From Nitzschia putrida (taxonomy: Eukaryota; Bacillariophyta; Bacillariophyceae; Bacillariales; Bacillariaceae): DNA of 64,000 nucleotides. Both the position numbers and the translations under genes were made by a program. The stretch lies in assembly GCA_016586335.1 (NCBI GenBank), contig BLYE01000004.1, positions 434,001 through 498,000 on the forward strand, given 5' to 3'. Positions 61,447-64,000 of the stretch are shown here, one piece after another (the stretch's first letter is position 1; every line of letters begins with the position of its first letter). The notes below the pieces were generated by a model. It saw only the letters and a list, made by a program, of their open reading frames with translations. It searched no databases and had not been told where the DNA came from.

Positions 61447-64000
61447 CTACCCTTGGCTTTCTGGAGTGGCAGAGCGACTGCGACTGCGGGCATGGCGTTT
61501 CTTTTTGCGATTCTTCCTGCTCCTCCCCCTACTGCGGCTTCGACTACGACGTTTGCGAGTTTCCTGACCCCGGTTGTTGCCATCCGCACCATTGTTGTTT
61601 GCCTTGGCTTCGGGGCTGGGGTCCTGTCCACGTTCCTCCACAGCGTCCCCCTTGGTTCCGACGACTTCGCTGCCCCCGTTCCTGTCCTTTCTGCTATAGC
61701 TGGGGCTGCGGCTGCGGCTACGACGACGGTGTTCCCAGCTCCTCCTGTTGCTGCGGCCGTGGCGATCGCGTCGTTCTCGAGAGCGATCTCGCGAACGGTC
61801 CCTGGATCGCTCTCGCGACCTGTCTCGAGATCTCTCCCTAGATCGGTCTCTGGATCGTTCTCGAGAGCGTTCCCGAGATCTCTCCCGAGACCTATCTCGG
61901 GATCTTTCCCTAGACCTGTCCCTCGAGCGATCCTTACGGTCACGTCGACGATCCCTCCTATCCCGATCACGATCTCTGCTGTAACTCCTAGACCGACTCC
62001 TATCATGATAGTATCGCCTTTCTCGAGAATCCCTCGAATAGTCACGGTAATAGTCGTCATCGCGAGAACTTCTCCTTCCCCTATCGCGGCTGTCGCGGTA
62101 GTATGGGGAGCGACTGCGACTGTGCCGGTCGCGGCGACGGCTAGAACCATAGTGGTCGTAGTCTCGCCCATCCGGACCATCAGGACCTCCAGGGAGGTTC
62201 GGAACGGCACAGACACAATACTTGGGACGGTACCCACATGTACCACAACGATCGTTGGAAGAGGCCATAGGAGCCGAGAACCGGTTGGGTTTGTTGGAGC
62301 CCGCCGAGTTACTTTCTGCAATCTTCAAAACACGACCGTCGAGCTCAAACTTGCGTGGAGAGGAGAGAATTTGCCTGGCTGCCTGTTCCGGGAGTGTCAC
62401 AAAACCAAACCCACGCGATTTACCCGTCTCTCGTTCTGTGGGGATATGGCACTCAAGGATACTTTCCCGTCCAAAGTCTCGAGCAAAAAAGTCATACAAA
62501 TCGTCAGCCAATGTCGAATAGGCCAAGTTGCCAATGTGCAACTTGATAGCAGGGGGACGGTCAGCATTAGCTCCTCCATTGTTGCGCTTTCGATTGCGGC
62601 GACTTCGCTTGTTGGGGGATTTCTCATCCTTCTTCTTGTCATCACCCTTCTTTCCTTGCTGCTTGTCACCGGAAGGTGCATTCGACGAGTCCTGTCCATC
62701 GCCACCCATGGGAGCATCCTTGATTTGAATTTCATCAGGGACAGGTTCATCCGCATTGCCCAACACAAAACCTAGATCTTGAAGCTGTTGGAGAACACCA
62801 CTTTCAAATTTGTTCTCTGAAAGCACACCGTCCACGGTGGCTTGCAATGCCTGGAGTTGACCATCATACAAAGTCAACACACAACTTTCCGGACTGAGAG
62901 CATAATATTGCTTCTCGACCTCCATGGTGGCAGAGTAGGCATGTTCATCAAAAAAGGTTTGCCAACCAACAAACTCTTGATCTTCCATTTCCTCGCTCTT
63001 GCGGTAGCGGATGCCGCCATTGGCTGCCTTGGTCCAAATGCGCGTTCCTCCTCCAAAGTGACCCTTCAAACCTGTATCCAAGTTCTCCAGCAGCTTCTCA
63101 AGCTTTTGGCTAAAGATGAAGGACAAGTAGCTACGAAGCACTTGCTGGTGCCTTTGTGAAACAGTCACAGGAACCGATCGGTTGTTCGCTTGACGACGTT
63201 TGGCCATGTGGTGCGTCAACTCCGGAAGTGGCATGGTACCCACAACAGCAGTCGTCAAGAGAATTGGATCATAGGTTCCATCGCTATGAGCCGCACCCGT
63301 CATTTTCTTTCCAATTTTCAAGGAGGACATGAAGGAGTTATCTGCACTTTGTCCAACCTCGAGCTCTAGCAACTCGAGACGATCATTGGACCACCAGTCA
63401 TTGACGGCAGTGGGTTCTGTAGACTCAAACACCTGATACTTTTGAAAGTCCTCTGCAATCTCTAACAAGGGAGTGTAGTCGGCGGGTGCTGGTACATTCC
63501 CGACCGCATCCATCAATCCCCATCCCAAGCGGGTTTCGTCCGAGAGATTGGAGAGCTGACAAAACCCATACTGTAGCATCAAAATTTGATTTCCCAAGTT
63601 CCCTCCATAGCAGGTATAGACTTGTTGTCCCTTCTTTACCTTTTTGTGCAAGACCGCTCGCGGCGGGTGCCCCTCGTCGCCGTCTGCGCTGCCCTCTGGG
63701 AGATTCGATTGCCAAGTCACTTGGTGGTTCTCAATTTCGTGGTTGAGCATATCCAAGAGAGGAATCAAAACTCCAAGCTCGTCCCAAACCTCACGAGGTG
63801 ATTGAAGGTCTTTGTCGTCATCCGGGACATGAGCGACAGCCGATTCTTCACCCTGGTTCATGTAACAGGAGGCTGGTAGCACTCGGGACGTAAAGACAGA
63901 GGCTGCCCAAACCCACCTTTCCCATGTGATCAAACCAGGAGGAAAGGTGTTGGGGAATCGCTTTAGGACACCTGCCTCCAAGAGAGCTACGAACTCGGCT
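61447..64000 (-). CDS. SET-domain (SETD3/Rubisco-LSMT type) + RRM + RS-domain fusion, 5' end outside window
   Basis: One uninterrupted frame of ~850 residues from the right edge to the stop at 61447. Part 1 (about 1-440) is the C-terminal half of a SET lysine/histidine methyltransferase: WVWAASVFTSRVLP, LIPLLDMLNHEIENHQVTW, VKKGQQVYTCYGGNLGNQIL and a long helical substrate-binding region. A Lys/Asp/Ser linker (~440-480) follows. Part 2 is an RRM near 482-560 with RNP2 KLHIGNLAY and RNP1 GKSRGFGFVTL, then a small CGTCGYRPKYCVC knuckle. Part 3 is an extended RS domain (~630-840) with long Arg-Ser, Arg-Asp and Arg-Glu repeats, as in SR splicing factors. Such a protein could bring methyltransferase activity to pre-mRNA complexes; that is inference. 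No intron signals separate the parts. Confidence 0.85.
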   Translation of the reverse strand, partial: AEFVALLEAGVLKRFPNTFPPGLITWERWVWAASVFTSRVLPASCYMNQGEESAVAHVPDDDKDLQSPREVWDELGVLIPLLDMLNHEIENHQVTWQSNLPEGSADGDEGHPPRAVLHKKVKKGQQVYTCYGGNLGNQILMLQYGFCQLSNLSDETRLGWGLMDAVGNVPAPADYTPLLEIAEDFQKYQVFESTEPTAVNDWWSNDRLELLELEVGQSADNSFMSSLKIGKKMTGAAHSDGTYDPILLTTAVVGTMPLPELTHHMAKRRQANNRSVPVTVSQRHQQVLRSYLSFIFSQKLEKLLENLDTGLKGHFGGGTRIWTKAANGGIRYRKSEEMEDQEFVGWQTFFDEHAYSATMEVEKQYYALSPESCVLTLYDGQLQALQATVDGVLSENKFESGVLQQLQDLGFVLGNADEPVPDEIQIKDAPMGGDGQDSSNAPSGDKQQGKKGDDKKKDEKSPNKRSRRNRKRNNGGANADRPPAIKLHIGNLAYSTLADDLYDFFARDFGRESILECHIPTERETGKSRGFGFVTLPEQAARQILSSPRKFELDGRVLKIAESNSAGSNKPNRFSAPMASSNDRCGTCGYRPKYCVCAVPNLPGGPDGPDGRDYDHYGSSRRRDRHSRSRSPYYRDSRDRGRRSSRDDDYYRDYSRDSRERRYYHDRSRSRSYSRDRDRDRRDRRRDRKDRSRDRSRERSRDRSRERSRERSRERSRDRSRERSRDRSRERSRDRSRDRSRERRDRHGRSNRRSWEHRRRSRSRSPSYSRKDRNGGSEVVGTKGDAVEERGQDPSPEAKANNNGADGNNRGQETRKRRSRSRSRGRSRKNRKKKRHARSRSRSATPESQG

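Noticed and set aside
61383..62321. 312-codon minus-strand frame within the RS region
   Set aside because: A frame-shifted reading of the same RS repeats; composition is Val/Ala/Gly/Thr low complexity with no domain.
61453..62775. 440-codon open frame on the plus strand opposite the SET-RRM-RS gene
   Set aside because: It is the antisense of the RS repeats and RRM; the repetitive Arg/Ser codons suppress stops in other frames. The minus frame has clear domains, the plus frame only low complexity.

Overview
This window is nuclear DNA of a photosynthetic stramenopile, most probably a diatom. Genes sit close together on both strands. They carry short GT-AG introns: I could place 33, all 65-124 bp. 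Two proteins begin with a signal peptide followed by Phe at the predicted cleavage site, the usual diatom plastid presequence. Other diatom-like traits are a secreted membrane protein with SPT-type and poly-Asp repeats, and a tandem Cys/His-domain protein of a type I associate with diatoms. I cannot name the species. There are no operons, phage, CRISPR arrays or recognisable transposons.

Layout. 0-9.4 kb: the end of glutamyl-tRNA(Gln) amidotransferase A, a four-TM RING E3 ligase, an Asp-rich type I membrane protein, an MFS transporter, DDRGK1 (UFMylation) and an unknown polytopic protein. 9.9-17 kb: ascorbate peroxidase, NUP93, a small LYR-like protein and an ADCK2/UbiB-type kinase. 17.5-24 kb: a 1550-residue TRPC4AP homologue and an EndoU ribonuclease with a duplicated N-terminal module. 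24-26.5 kb is nearly gene-free, with one candidate secreted peptide. 26.5-33.3 kb: Derlin, XPC/Rad4, a CGFS glutaredoxin, a MYND-UBE3D fusion and tRNA-Ala(CGC). 33.8-42.7 kb: an abundant-looking mitochondrial protein, an MPV17-family protein, a 2.2 kb gap, the tandem Cys/His-domain protein and a BAH-SANT chromatin protein. 43.5-50.5 kb: glutamate-cysteine ligase with a large insertion, a nucleotide-sugar transporter and PUS3. 51.9-64 kb: a PDZ protein, fructose-1,6-bisphosphatase, a BBOX/TMLH-type dioxygenase, a plastid-type DusA, and a SET-RRM-RS fusion that runs off the right edge.

The genes are mostly housekeeping: protein quality control (RING E3, DDRGK1, TRPC4AP, Derlin, UBE3D), redox and thiol metabolism (APX, GCL, glutaredoxin), RNA modification (PUS3, DusA, EndoU), DNA repair and chromatin. 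They are not physically linked in any way that implies one pathway. The most interesting points are domain architectures: the insertion that splits the GCL catalytic domain, the EndoU with a duplicated exon-encoded module, the SET-RRM-RS fusion, the MYND-UBE3D fusion, and the Asp-rich transmembrane protein. Exon borders were placed by hand from splice motifs and reading-frame closure; none has transcript support here.
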